This document shows positions 35,107 through 44,086 of a stretch of 64,000 nucleotides of DNA, piece after piece. The notes beneath the pieces are model-generated. The model did no database searches, was not told where the DNA came from, and was given only the letters and a program-made list of their open reading frames with translations. Every line of letters starts with the position of its first letter. Position 1 is the stretch's first letter. Source of the DNA: Gp13-AA77 sp035946575 (GTDB lineage: Bacteria; Acidobacteriota; Terriglobia; UBA7540). The DNA lies in NCBI GenBank assembly GCA_035946575.1, contig DASYZG010000025.1:8388-72387 (forward strand), read 5' to 3'. A program made the translations under genes and the position numbers.

Positions 35107-38100
35107 ATGACAGCAAAGAGTCGTCAGTACGCCAAAGGCAGCCCGTCGCGGGTACCTGCTGTTCGTCAGTATTCGAGAAAGGCTGGCAGGCACGTTGCCT
35201 TTCTCCTGGTCGCGGTGATGGCGCCGGTTCCATCCCTCAGAGCTCAGGTATCCAGCGGATCCATCGTTGGTTACGTCTATGATCCCAGCGGCGCCCTCAT
35301 CGCCAATGCCGAAGTCACCGTTTCCGACGCTGACCGGGCACTGGTTCGCACCACCAGGACGAATGCTTCAGGCGCATATGCCGTGCCCGAACTCACGCCG
35401 GCGGTTTACACCGTGTCAGCCTCGGCGCCGGGTTTTGCCGAGATGACCCAAGCCGGCATGCAAGTGGAAGTGAATGGTCAACTGCGGTACGATTTTCATC
35501 TTTCCATTGCCCCGGTCAGGAAGGCCGTGGTGGTTACCGCGAGCGCCCCGCCCATGCAGGCGGGATCCCCCGAACTGGGAGCGGTAATCGATCAGGAGCA
35601 GATCGCCTCCGTCCCGCTGAACCGCCGTGCCTTTCTGCAACTGGCGCTGCTCGCGCCCGGCGTGACCCCGCCGGTGCAGGACTCCGAGTTGTCCGGTTAC
35701 GGCGCCTTTTCGATGAACGCAGGCGGCGGGCGCGAGGAATTCAACAATTATCTTCTCGATGGAGTCGACAACAACGACCCTTACGTGAACCGCTACGACG
35801 TGGAACCGCCGGTTGACAGCATCCAGGAATTCAAGGTCGCCACCAACACCTACAGCGCCGAATATGGGCGCAGCGGCGCGGGACAGGTCAACGTCATCAC
35901 ACGGCAGGGTAGCAACAACTTCCACGGCGAGTTGTATGAGTATGTGCGAAACCGGGTGTTCGACGCGCGCAATTTCTTCGACCCCTCCTCGCTGCCGAAA
36001 CTGGTCCGCAACCAGTTCGGATTTGCCGTGGGCGGACCGGTCATCCGGAACAAGACCTATTTCTTCGCCAGCACCGACTTCTTCCGGGATCGTGAGGGCT
36101 TGAGCGAACTCAGTTCGGTTCCCACGGCGGAGGAGCGCCAGGGGAATCTCTCCGCGCTCGGCGCCACCCTGGTGAATCCGTTCACAGGTAAGCCTTTCGC
36201 GGGTAATGTGATTCCTTCAAGCTTCATTTCGCCGCTCGCTCCCGCCGTTCTCAAGATGTTTCCCAGTCCGAATCTCCCGGGTCTTTCCAACAACTACCTG
36301 GCCAGCCCGCTGCAGAGCGAGAATGACACGCAGGGAACGTACCGCGTCGATCACCGCCTGAGCGCTTCCGGCGATCTCATGATCCGCTACAGCTTTGGCA
36401 CGGTTGATCTGTTTGAACCTTGGGGCGGAAGCTCCAACGGCGCTCCTTCAACCAACACCACTCCGGGTTTTGGGGATTATGTGCGGGATCACGCCCAGAA
36501 TGCCATGTTTCAGTATCGGAAGTCGTTTTCGCCCCGGGTCATCAATACCGCCATCCTGGCGTTCAACCGGTTCTCGCGCGATATCCTGCCCCAGAACTAC
36601 AACGTGAATGTGGGCCAGCTTTGGGGAGTGAACTGGCTCAAGGTTCCGGCGGCGGCCTACGGGTATCCCGGGATCAGCGTGGCCGGTCTTTCGGGCATTG
36701 GCGACAACTACACCTATCCGGACTACCGTCACACCAACACCTATGAGGTCTCGGACAGCCTGGCGATCGATCGCGGATCTCATCTGTTGAAGCTGGGCGG
36801 AGAGGTGCGCGACCTGCAGTTGAACGGGATCTTGTATTACTTCAGCCGGGGACTTCTCGGCTTCACCGGTGCTCTCTCGGGCTCCGGTATCAGCGATCTC
36901 CTGCTCGGGCTCCCCACCTTTGGGCTGCAGTCGCAATCGACAAACCCCATCACCCTCCGGACTCGTGACTACAACGCCTACTTCGAGGATGACTGGAGAG
37001 TCTCACCCAGGCTCACCCTCAACCTGGGGGCACGCTACGAGTACAACGGTCCGGCGTTTGACCCGACGAATCGCATGTCGACGCTGAACTTCACAAGTAA
37101 TCAGGTGATGACCGTGGGAACCGGCGGCGTCTCCCGCTCTGGAATAAAGCCCGATTGGAACAACGTCGCGCCGCGCGTTGGTTTCGCCTGGAGCCCCGAC
37201 AAGTCGCTGGTGGTTCGCGGCGGGTACGGCTTCTACTACGATGCCGGAATGCTGGAAGTCAATTCAGCCATGTACTTCAATCCGCCTCAGTTCAACTTGC
37301 TGCAGTTCTTCCCCTCGGCTGCAGGACTGTTGACTCTCGGAAACCCGTTCCCCACGGACACCGCGTATACTCCGCCGGCCTCCCTCAATGTGCTCGAGCC
37401 CAATATCGTTACGCCGTATATGCAACAGTGGAACCTTACGGTGGAACGTGCCTTTCCGTCGATCGGAACTTTCACGCTCGGCTACGCGGGTTCGGGAGGC
37501 AGAAACCTGGTTCGCGGGATCGATCTGAACCAACCTGCCCCGGGACCCGGCGACGTCCAACCCCGGAGGCCTTATCCCCAATACGGGGATATTTTCCTGA
37601 TCTCAAGCGACGCGAATTCTGCCTACAACTCGCTGCAGGCCACGTTCCGCCGGGAGATGGGGTCGCACTTCTCGGTGTGGGCCGCGTACACCTGGTCCCA
37701 TTCGATCGACGATCAGTCGGCATTTCTCGCCTCCACACCCGATCCGAATTTCCCCCAGAACAGCCAGGACCCCAACGCCGAGCGCGCCAATTCGAGCTTC
37801 GACATGCGCCATCGCCTGGTGCTGACGTATGTGCTAAGGCTGCCACAGCAGAATCGCTGGACGCGCAACACCGAGCTTCATGGAATGACCACGGTTCAAT
37901 CAGGCCGGCCCCTCACGCCGGTGCTCACGTTCGACAACAGCAATACCGGAAATACCGGCGGCCAGACCGGCTCTGATCGTCCGAACCTCGTGCGCAACTG
38001 GAATCTTCCGAATCCCACGGCCACCCGGTGGTTTGACCCGGGCGCCTTCGCGGTTCCGCCCGCGTACACCTTTGGCAACGCCGGACGGAACATTATTTTC

Positions 38101-38313
38101 GGACCAGGCCTGGCGTCTTTTGATTTCGCCGTGGCGCGGTCCTTTGCGATTACGGAGCGATTCCGGCTCAAATTCGAAGCCCAGGCCTTTAATCTGTTCA
38201 ACCGGGCAAACTTCAACCTGCCCCAGGCCTATGTGGACCAGCCAACGTTCGGGCAGATCCTGTCCGCACAGGCGCCGCGGCAGATTCAGCTGGCGTTGAG
38301 ATTCAGCTTCTGA
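35107..38313 (+). CDS. TonB-dependent receptor, Oar-like, with carboxypeptidase-regulatory-like domain (1)
   Basis: About 1,068 residues from ATG 35107. Signal peptide about 25-47 (HVAFLLVAVMAPVPSLRAQ). Next is the CarboxypepD_reg-like beta-sandwich (GSIVGYVYDPSGALIANAEV, YAVPELTPAVYTVSASAPGF), a plug domain with NNYLLDGVDNND and IQEFKVATNTYSAEYGRSG, then a long 22-strand-type barrel ending in an aromatic residue (LALRFSF). It would import or bind a large substrate at the outer membrane, energised by TonB-ExbBD encoded elsewhere. Acidobacterial genomes hold many such receptors, often near secreted carbohydrate- or protein-degrading enzymes. The next receptor begins 10 nt after its stop, so both are co-transcribed. 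Confidence 0.92.
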   Translation: MTAKSRQYAKGSPSRVPAVRQYSRKAGRHVAFLLVAVMAPVPSLRAQVSSGSIVGYVYDPSGALIANAEVTVSDADRALVRTTRTNASGAYAVPELTPAVYTVSASAPGFAEMTQAGMQVEVNGQLRYDFHLSIAPVRKAVVVTASAPPMQAGSPELGAVIDQEQIASVPLNRRAFLQLALLAPGVTPPVQDSELSGYGAFSMNAGGGREEFNNYLLDGVDNNDPYVNRYDVEPPVDSIQEFKVATNTYSAEYGRSGAGQVNVITRQGSNNFHGELYEYVRNRVFDARNFFDPSSLPKLVRNQFGFAVGGPVIRNKTYFFASTDFFRDREGLSELSSVPTAEERQGNLSALGATLVNPFTGKPFAGNVIPSSFISPLAPAVLKMFPSPNLPGLSNNYLASPLQSENDTQGTYRVDHRLSASGDLMIRYSFGTVDLFEPWGGSSNGAPSTNTTPGFGDYVRDHAQNAMFQYRKSFSPRVINTAILAFNRFSRDILPQNYNVNVGQLWGVNWLKVPAAAYGYPGISVAGLSGIGDNYTYPDYRHTNTYEVSDSLAIDRGSHLLKLGGEVRDLQLNGILYYFSRGLLGFTGALSGSGISDLLLGLPTFGLQSQSTNPITLRTRDYNAYFEDDWRVSPRLTLNLGARYEYNGPAFDPTNRMSTLNFTSNQVMTVGTGGVSRSGIKPDWNNVAPRVGFAWSPDKSLVVRGGYGFYYDAGMLEVNSAMYFNPPQFNLLQFFPSAAGLLTLGNPFPTDTAYTPPASLNVLEPNIVTPYMQQWNLTVERAFPSIGTFTLGYAGSGGRNLVRGIDLNQPAPGPGDVQPRRPYPQYGDIFLISSDANSAYNSLQATFRREMGSHFSVWAAYTWSHSIDDQSAFLASTPDPNFPQNSQDPNAERANSSFDMRHRLVLTYVLRLPQQNRWTRNTELHGMTTVQSGRPLTPVLTFDNSNTGNTGGQTGSDRPNLVRNWNLPNPTATRWFDPGAFAVPPAYTFGNAGRNIIFGPGLASFDFAVARSFAITERFRLKFEAQAFNLFNRANFNLPQAYVDQPTFGQILSAQAPRQIQLALRFSF

Positions 38314-38323
38314 GGGGGGGACC

Positions 38324-41300
38324 ATGCACCCTTCCCATTGCCCAACTCTGACTCCGTCAGCACCGCAGCTGGCTCGGATGACGGCACTCTGCGTCGCTTT
38401 CCTTATACTCCCCGTATTCTCTTCATGCCTGTGGGCCGCAGTGAGCGGGAGCATCTCCGGGACTGTGACGGACTCGAGTGGAGCGGCGGTTCCGGGCGCC
38501 AAGGTCATCGCCCTCAACGCCGACACCAGCGTGCCGCAGGTAACCACGGCCGATGAGAAAGGCTCTTATTCGCTGCCCGCGCTGGCGGTCGGCTCCTACG
38601 CCCTGGTGGTGGAGGCGCCCGGCTTCAGGCCTTACCGGCGCACCGGTGTGATGGTAGACGCTGACAGCGCTCAGATTATTGACATGCCCCTCGCACTGGG
38701 CGGCAGGAAGGAAACGGTCACGGTGTCGGGAACCGGCATGCACGTTGAGACCGCCGACACCCAACTCGGAGAGGTGATCGGTGGCACGAAAGTAAGCACC
38801 GTTCCTCTGAACGGGCGCAGCTTCACCGACCTGCTCGCGCTTCAGCCCGGTGTGGCGCCGCTGACGACGATCACCACCACCTCGGTTCAGGCCGCGGGCG
38901 CCACGACGTTTTCACCGAGCGGCGACCTGAATCCGGGGACCCTTTCCATCAACGGACAGCGCGAATATGCGAACGGCTTCCGGGTGAACGGCGCCGACGC
39001 CACGGAGCGGTTCACCATGGGTGCGGCGATTATCCCCACTCTCGATTCCATCGCCGAGTTTCGCATCCTCACCAGCAATTTTGACGCGCAGTACGGCAAC
39101 TATGGTGGAGGCCAGATTGACGTTGTCACCAGGTCGGGCGGGAACCAGTTTCACGGCGAGGCATTCGAATTCCTGCGCAACACTGCTTTGGACGCCAGAA
39201 ATTTCTTCTCGGGCACTCGCGGCGTGTTCCAGCAGAACCAGTTCGGTGGAATGGCCGGCGGTCCCCTTGTCCGTGGCAAGGCGTTCTTTTTTGCCGATTA
39301 CCAGGGCACGCGGATGAACCAGGGCGTCGACACACCCTTGATCCGGGTACCCTCGGCGCAGGACCGCACCGGGAACCTTTCAGATCTGGCCGGCCAATTG
39401 ACCGGAATCGTGAAGGGTCCCTACTGGGCCGATCTTCTCTCCGAGCGGCTGGGCTACACGGTCTCGCCCGGAGAACCTTACTATACGCCGGGCTGCACGA
39501 CGCCGGTGCAGTGCGTGCTTCCCAACGCGGCGGTCCCGCAGAGCGCCTGGTCTCGGCCGTCGCAGAATTTGCTGCCCTACATTCCGGCCCCCAACACGGG
39601 AAGCAATCTCTTTACCACGTCGTCTTTCGGCCAGGCCCTCCGCGACGACAAAGGCAGCGCGCGCATTGACCTCAACACGAAATGGGGCATGCTCTCGGGA
39701 TTCTATTTTGTTGACGACTATTCGCTAAATAATCCGTACCCTGTCCAGCAGGGAGGCTCGAGCGTGCCTGGCTTCAACGCTCTGAATATCGGGCGCGCGC
39801 AGCTGATCAGCTTCAGCGCTACCACGCCCTTCGGTGACCGCACCCTCAATGAACTGCACGTCTCCTACGTGCGCGACGTCAATAACATTGGTGTTCCCGC
39901 AGGCGGCGTGGGAGTCACCCAGGCCTCTCAGGGCTTTCTGACCGCACAGGGGACGCCCAGTATTCACCCCAATCGCCCGACAATCGAAGGCGTCGAAAAC
40001 GTGCAATTCAGCAACTTCACGTTCGGCATCGACATCACCGGGCTCAACCAGGCTGACAACACCTTCGAATTGCGCGACACCCTGGCGCGCGTGGCGGGCT
40101 CCCATACCATCAAGCTCGGCGGCGAGTTGCTCGACAGTCAGGTCAACGCCTTTCCCGACGTTCAGTCGAATGGCGTCTTTTACTTCTTCGGGTCTGAGAC
40201 CGGCCTTGATTTTGCCGATTACCTGCTCGGAATCCCGAGCCTCTACAAGCAGGGGGATGCGCAGGCATTCTACAACCGCAATCGTTACGGGGCGCTCTTC
40301 GGACAGGATAGCTGGCGCGTGAAGCCGCAGATCCAGGTCAACTACGGCGTGCGTTGGGACGTCATCATGCCTTGGTACGAAAAATACAACCAGATCCAGA
40401 CGCTGGTGCCGGGACAGCAGTCCATCGTCTTCCCGGGCGCTCCCCGGGGGCTGGTGTTTCCCGGCGACCCCGGCATTTCGCGATCGCTCGCGCCCACGCG
40501 GTGGAACAATATCTCGCCGCGGCTGGGCCTGGCCTATTCGCCCACGGCGCGCGCCGGCCTCCTCGGTCGACTGTTGGGCGGGCCCGGCAAGACGAGCATC
40601 CGTGCCGGCTTCGGACAGTTCTACACCTCCATCGAAGGCTTCTCCGCAGGAGTGATGGCCGGCGATGCGCCCTACGGCAGCACCTATAGCAGCCCCGCTC
40701 CGCCGCTGTTCAACAGCCCCTTTGTCACCGCGGCCACCGGCTACAACAACGGGCAACGGTTTCCCCTTCGTTATCCGCCGCTCAACGCCTGGTCGAATAA
40801 TCCCAATTCCAATATCGACTGGGCTCCTTTTCTGCCGATTTCCGGCTTGCCCGGTTACTACCCGGGGAGCGTTACACCCTACACCATGCAGTACAACCTC
40901 TCCCTTCAGCGGCAATTCGGAAGGAACACGCTGCTGACGGCCAGCTACGTGGGCAGTCAGGGACATCACCTCCTGGTCCTTCTCCAGGCAAACCCCGGCA
41001 ATCCCGCGCTTTGCCTCAGCCTGAGCCAGACGAGCGCAGTGATGCCGGGTAGTTCCGCCTGCGGTCCCTTCGGAGAGGGCGGCGTTTTCACCACCCGCTC
41101 CGGGCAGGTGATCAACGGCGCACGCGGGCCGTTTGGCTCCAATTTCGGCAGTGTCGACTGGCTGATGACCATGGGAAACTCGAGCTTCAATGCCTTGGAG
41201 CTTACGCTCCGCCACACGGGCGCCCGCCACGAGATCCTGGCCGGCTACACCTACTCCAAGTCCATGGACCAGTCCTCCAGCATGTCCGACCAGCTCAACC

Positions 41301-41896
41301 CGCTCAACTACCGGGCCACCTACGCGCTCTCGGCGTTCGATCTCACCCACAACTTCGTGGCCAGCTATCACACTACCCTGCCCTTTGATCGTCTTCGGGG
41401 CGGCCGGAACCGGCTAGCCCGGAACTGGGTGCTCTCCGGCACCACGCGGTTCAGTACCGGGTTCCCCGTCACCCTCTCTAATGACAGCGACCATTCGCTC
41501 CTCGGCACGCAGCCAAATGGCGTCAACGCTTTGGGTGTCGATTTGCCTGACGTCCTGGCCGGTCCGCTCGGCCTGAACTCTAACCCGCGCAACGGCCGGC
41601 CTTACTTCAATACCTCCCTCTTCAGCCTTCAACCTCTGGGCCAGCCCGGGAACGCGTCTCACCGCTACTTTCACGGCCCGGGAATGGTGAACTTCGATCT
41701 GGCGCTGCTCAAGAACTTCGAGCTGGGCGAATCGCGTTCCCTTCAATTGCGGCTGGAGTCTTTCAACACCTTCAATCAGGCGCAGTTCTTCGGTCCGGCG
41801 GTGGTCAACGGCGACATCAGCAGCACCGCCTTCGGCCAAGTCGTCAGCGCACTGCCTCCGCGACTGCTACAAGCGGCGCTCAAGTTGACATTCTGA
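38324..41896 (+). CDS. TonB-dependent receptor, Oar-like, with carboxypeptidase-regulatory-like domain (2)
   Basis: 1,190 residues. Signal peptide about 17-39 (MTALCVAFLILPVFSSCLWA). CarboxypepD_reg-like domain (GSISGTVTDSSGAAVPGAKV), plug with IAEFRILTSNFDAQYGNYGG and GQIDVVTRSGGNQFHGEAFE, barrel to the C-terminal LKLTF. GGGGGG precedes the ATG and the spacing to the first receptor is 10 nt. It is a paralogue of the upstream receptor but clearly diverged in the barrel and loops (includes a GCTTPVQC Cys pair that could form a disulfide loop). The substrate is unknown. No SusD-like partner is present, consistent with the Oar/Acidobacteria style rather than Bacteroidota PULs. Confidence 0.92.
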   Translation: MHPSHCPTLTPSAPQLARMTALCVAFLILPVFSSCLWAAVSGSISGTVTDSSGAAVPGAKVIALNADTSVPQVTTADEKGSYSLPALAVGSYALVVEAPGFRPYRRTGVMVDADSAQIIDMPLALGGRKETVTVSGTGMHVETADTQLGEVIGGTKVSTVPLNGRSFTDLLALQPGVAPLTTITTTSVQAAGATTFSPSGDLNPGTLSINGQREYANGFRVNGADATERFTMGAAIIPTLDSIAEFRILTSNFDAQYGNYGGGQIDVVTRSGGNQFHGEAFEFLRNTALDARNFFSGTRGVFQQNQFGGMAGGPLVRGKAFFFADYQGTRMNQGVDTPLIRVPSAQDRTGNLSDLAGQLTGIVKGPYWADLLSERLGYTVSPGEPYYTPGCTTPVQCVLPNAAVPQSAWSRPSQNLLPYIPAPNTGSNLFTTSSFGQALRDDKGSARIDLNTKWGMLSGFYFVDDYSLNNPYPVQQGGSSVPGFNALNIGRAQLISFSATTPFGDRTLNELHVSYVRDVNNIGVPAGGVGVTQASQGFLTAQGTPSIHPNRPTIEGVENVQFSNFTFGIDITGLNQADNTFELRDTLARVAGSHTIKLGGELLDSQVNAFPDVQSNGVFYFFGSETGLDFADYLLGIPSLYKQGDAQAFYNRNRYGALFGQDSWRVKPQIQVNYGVRWDVIMPWYEKYNQIQTLVPGQQSIVFPGAPRGLVFPGDPGISRSLAPTRWNNISPRLGLAYSPTARAGLLGRLLGGPGKTSIRAGFGQFYTSIEGFSAGVMAGDAPYGSTYSSPAPPLFNSPFVTAATGYNNGQRFPLRYPPLNAWSNNPNSNIDWAPFLPISGLPGYYPGSVTPYTMQYNLSLQRQFGRNTLLTASYVGSQGHHLLVLLQANPGNPALCLSLSQTSAVMPGSSACGPFGEGGVFTTRSGQVINGARGPFGSNFGSVDWLMTMGNSSFNALELTLRHTGARHEILAGYTYSKSMDQSSSMSDQLNPLNYRATYALSAFDLTHNFVASYHTTLPFDRLRGGRNRLARNWVLSGTTRFSTGFPVTLSNDSDHSLLGTQPNGVNALGVDLPDVLAGPLGLNSNPRNGRPYFNTSLFSLQPLGQPGNASHRYFHGPGMVNFDLALLKNFELGESRSLQLRLESFNTFNQAQFFGPAVVNGDISSTAFGQVVSALPPRLLQAALKLTF

Positions 41897-42985
41897 TTCC
41901 TCGGGAGCGTACGGCTGACCCCCCGAGAGCGCGACGGGTTCATGTGGCTCGTTGTGGCACTGTCTCCCCACCTCGCGTTGTGGCACCTCGGGTGGCGTAG
42001 GGCCCGGCCCTTGGGCCGGCCAGAATCGGCTGGAGCAAACGCCCGGCCCAACGTAACCCCGCACTGTATTATCGAAATGGTTGATTTTGAGCCCATAAGA
42101 GATTGTCCACGTTGTGGCGCGATCTCCCGACCGCGCCGCGCTCTCGACCGAAGGTCTCCCTGCTCTTGCACACCAACCGGACTGGTTGACCTCGTCTCTG
42201 CTCTCAACCCATTGAAAACACAGAGAAAATAAACTTTCCCGATTTTCTCACCTTTCTCACTTTTCTCCATTGTCCCATTTTTGAAGTTCATAATGTCTTG
42301 AGGATGCGGTGGATTCCCGCCTCGGCAGGCATGCTGACGGGACGGCGGCCAGTCCCCGGAGCCGAATTTTCGCAATCGATGATCGTCGCGCCCAAGGAGG
42401 CCTATCATGTTGCGTCAATCTCCCCGCCGCACGGCCGGGATGATGACCGCCAACGCCCAAGAATCCATCCCCGAGGGTAAACAGCGCTCTCTCGCCAATC
42501 TGAAGCGCCATTTCGGACGCCTGCTGGCCGTGCCGGAACCGCCGGAAGCGCCCAAGAAGTCTACCGAAAAACATCCACACGCCGAAACCCGGAATGTGCC
42601 ATCGAATGAGCAGGATAAGCCAAAAACGGGGGCTACATCGAAAGCCGGAATGTCCTTTAGAATGAGTAAAAGGGGGGCTACATCGAGGTTGCGCATACCG
42701 TCGCATTCGGCCGGAATGCGCGTCGGAATCGACAAGTCGACCGTAAGCAAGTCGACTGCGAGCAAGCCGACAGTTAACAGTCGACAGTTAACAGCCAGCT
42801 ACCCGAAACTGGATTCTCACCGCCGCGCGGAAGGACGAAGCGCGGAGCCGGTTGCGACTGCCACTGTCAGCTGTCGACTATCAAGTGGCTACGCTACTCT
42901 GGCATTGCGTTTCGACGGAGGCGCCTCTGTGGACTCCGTGAGGGCGTTAATGGCTTTTACCACAGAGGCACAGAATCACGAAATT
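41897..42985. other. 1.1-kb repeat-rich gap with a degenerate reading frame
   Basis: No convincing complete gene. 42224-42286 is a truncated copy of the long dispersed repeat. AAGGAGG precedes an ATG at 42407; the first ~35 codons (TANAQESIPEGKQRSLANLK) recall the N-terminus of an orphan acidobacterial family (ANAQxSTGPRTPEGKxRSxxN), then the frame degenerates into ~55-bp direct repeats (CCGGAATGT...GGGGGCTACATCGA at about 42591 and 42647), GTCGAC/CAGTTAACAG repeats at 42733-42800, and a CACAGAG-type repeat at 42925-42980. By chance the frame stays open into the kinase gene, giving an artefactual 543-residue product. Confidence 0.5.
42224..42286. repeat. Long dispersed repeat, truncated copy C
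   Basis: Only the pyrimidine-rich left part is present (AAACTTTCCCGATTTTCTCA, then CTTTTCTCCATTGTCCCA). The three AAAGCCATCAGG boxes seen in copies A and B are missing. Confidence 0.6.
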
Positions 42986-44038
42986 ATGGGTAGCCTTGAC
43001 ATCGAGGATTTCGGCGCCGCGGCGGACTATCTCGCCCGGCGCGGCGTGAGCGAGGGCCGCGGAACGCCCGCGTTTCAGAATCTTGCCGGAGGTGTCTCCA
43101 ACCGGACGGTGCGGGTCACCTTCCCTGACGGCAGCGCCTGGGTCCTCAAGCAGGCCCTGCCCAAATTGCGCGTGGCCGTCGACTGGTTCAGCGACCCGGA
43201 GCGGATTCATCGTGAAGCTTTGGCCCTCGAATGGTACGCCCGGCTGGCGCCCCCGGGTTCAGTTCCCCGTCTCCTGTTCGAGGATCGCGAGCAGCATCTG
43301 CTCGCCATGGAGGCCGTTCCATTCCCTCATCGCAATTGGAAAAGCGACCTGCTCAGCGGGCGTCTGGACCTGGGCTACTTCGAGCAGTTCGGAGCCATGC
43401 TGGGGTTCATCCATCGCCGCGCCGCTGCGCACCTCGAACTCACAGGGGTCTTCGCGGACACTTCCTTTTTCGAGTCACTGCGTTTGGAGCCTTATTATCT
43501 CTATTCCGCCGGGCAAGTGCCTGAGGCCGCGGACTTCCTTCACCAACTCGTGGCCGATACGCGTGCGCGGCGGGTCACTTTGGTTCACGGCGACTACAGC
43601 CCGAAGAACATTCTGATTCACGACGGCCGGCTCGTGCTGCTCGATTACGAAGTGGCCCACTTCGGCGATCCCGCATTCGACCTCGGTTTCTCGCTGTCGC
43701 ACTTCTGCAGCAAAGCGCATCACTTGCCCGACCGCCGCTCTGACTTCGCCTATGCTGCCGGACTTTACTGGGGAACCTACTGTGCGACCCTGGAAGACTC
43801 CGGAGACACCCCGGCAGGCGTTCCCTGGCTGGGGGACCTGGAACCGCGAGCGGTGCGGCATACGCTGGGGTGCCTTCTGGCGCGTGTCGCGGGCCGTTCG
43901 CCGCTCGAATACTTGGGCGCCGGGGAACAGGCGCGGCAGCGCGCCGCGGTCATTTCACTCATGGCTGATCCACCTACGAGCGTGCCGAGCGTTATTTCCG
44001 AATTCCTGGCGCGATTGGAGTCCTGGCACGGCCGGTAG
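42986..44038 (+). CDS. Phosphotransferase (APH fold) kinase
   Basis: 350 residues from ATG 42986; the frame is open upstream to 42407, but that part is repeat DNA. The fold is that of aminoglycoside phosphotransferases and small-molecule kinases: QNLAGGVSNRTVRVTF (nucleotide loop), WVLKQALPKL with the ATP-binding Lys, TLVHGDYSPKNILIH (HGD brackets the catalytic Asp) and LLDYEVAHFGDPAFDL (metal-binding D-x-E/D motif). The G-V-S-N-R-T start and VxFPDGSAWVLKQA recall methylthioribose kinase, but the length and rest differ. It would phosphorylate a small hydroxylated metabolite. Ancestrally its stop overlapped the ATG of the enolase-like gene, implying a shared pathway; a repeat insertion has since changed its last residues from ...LES to ...LESWHGR. 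Confidence 0.8.
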   Translation: MGSLDIEDFGAAADYLARRGVSEGRGTPAFQNLAGGVSNRTVRVTFPDGSAWVLKQALPKLRVAVDWFSDPERIHREALALEWYARLAPPGSVPRLLFEDREQHLLAMEAVPFPHRNWKSDLLSGRLDLGYFEQFGAMLGFIHRRAAAHLELTGVFADTSFFESLRLEPYYLYSAGQVPEAADFLHQLVADTRARRVTLVHGDYSPKNILIHDGRLVLLDYEVAHFGDPAFDLGFSLSHFCSKAHHLPDRRSDFAYAAGLYWGTYCATLEDSGDTPAGVPWLGDLEPRAVRHTLGCLLARVAGRSPLEYLGAGEQARQRAAVISLMADPPTSVPSVISEFLARLESWHGR

Positions 44039-44086
44039 CACAGCCACTCTTGGCTGTGCCCAATTTCTGGCGCGATTGGAGTCCTG
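44001..44086. repeat. REP insertion with 25-bp target duplication at the kinase/enolase junction
   Basis: The 25 bp at 44001-44025 recur at 44062-44086 with one mismatch (shared core CTGGCGCGATTGGAGTCCTG). Between them lie 36 bp containing the palindrome GCACAGCCACTCTTGGCTGTGC. The second copy supplies GGAG and the spacer before the enolase ATG at 44087. Confidence 0.75.

Noticed and set aside
39725..41371. A 548-codon open frame antisense to the second TonB receptor, and similar long antisense frames over SelA, glgP, the acylase and LptD/HemB
   Set aside because: All are shadows of confidently identified genes in GC-rich DNA and have no recognisable motif.
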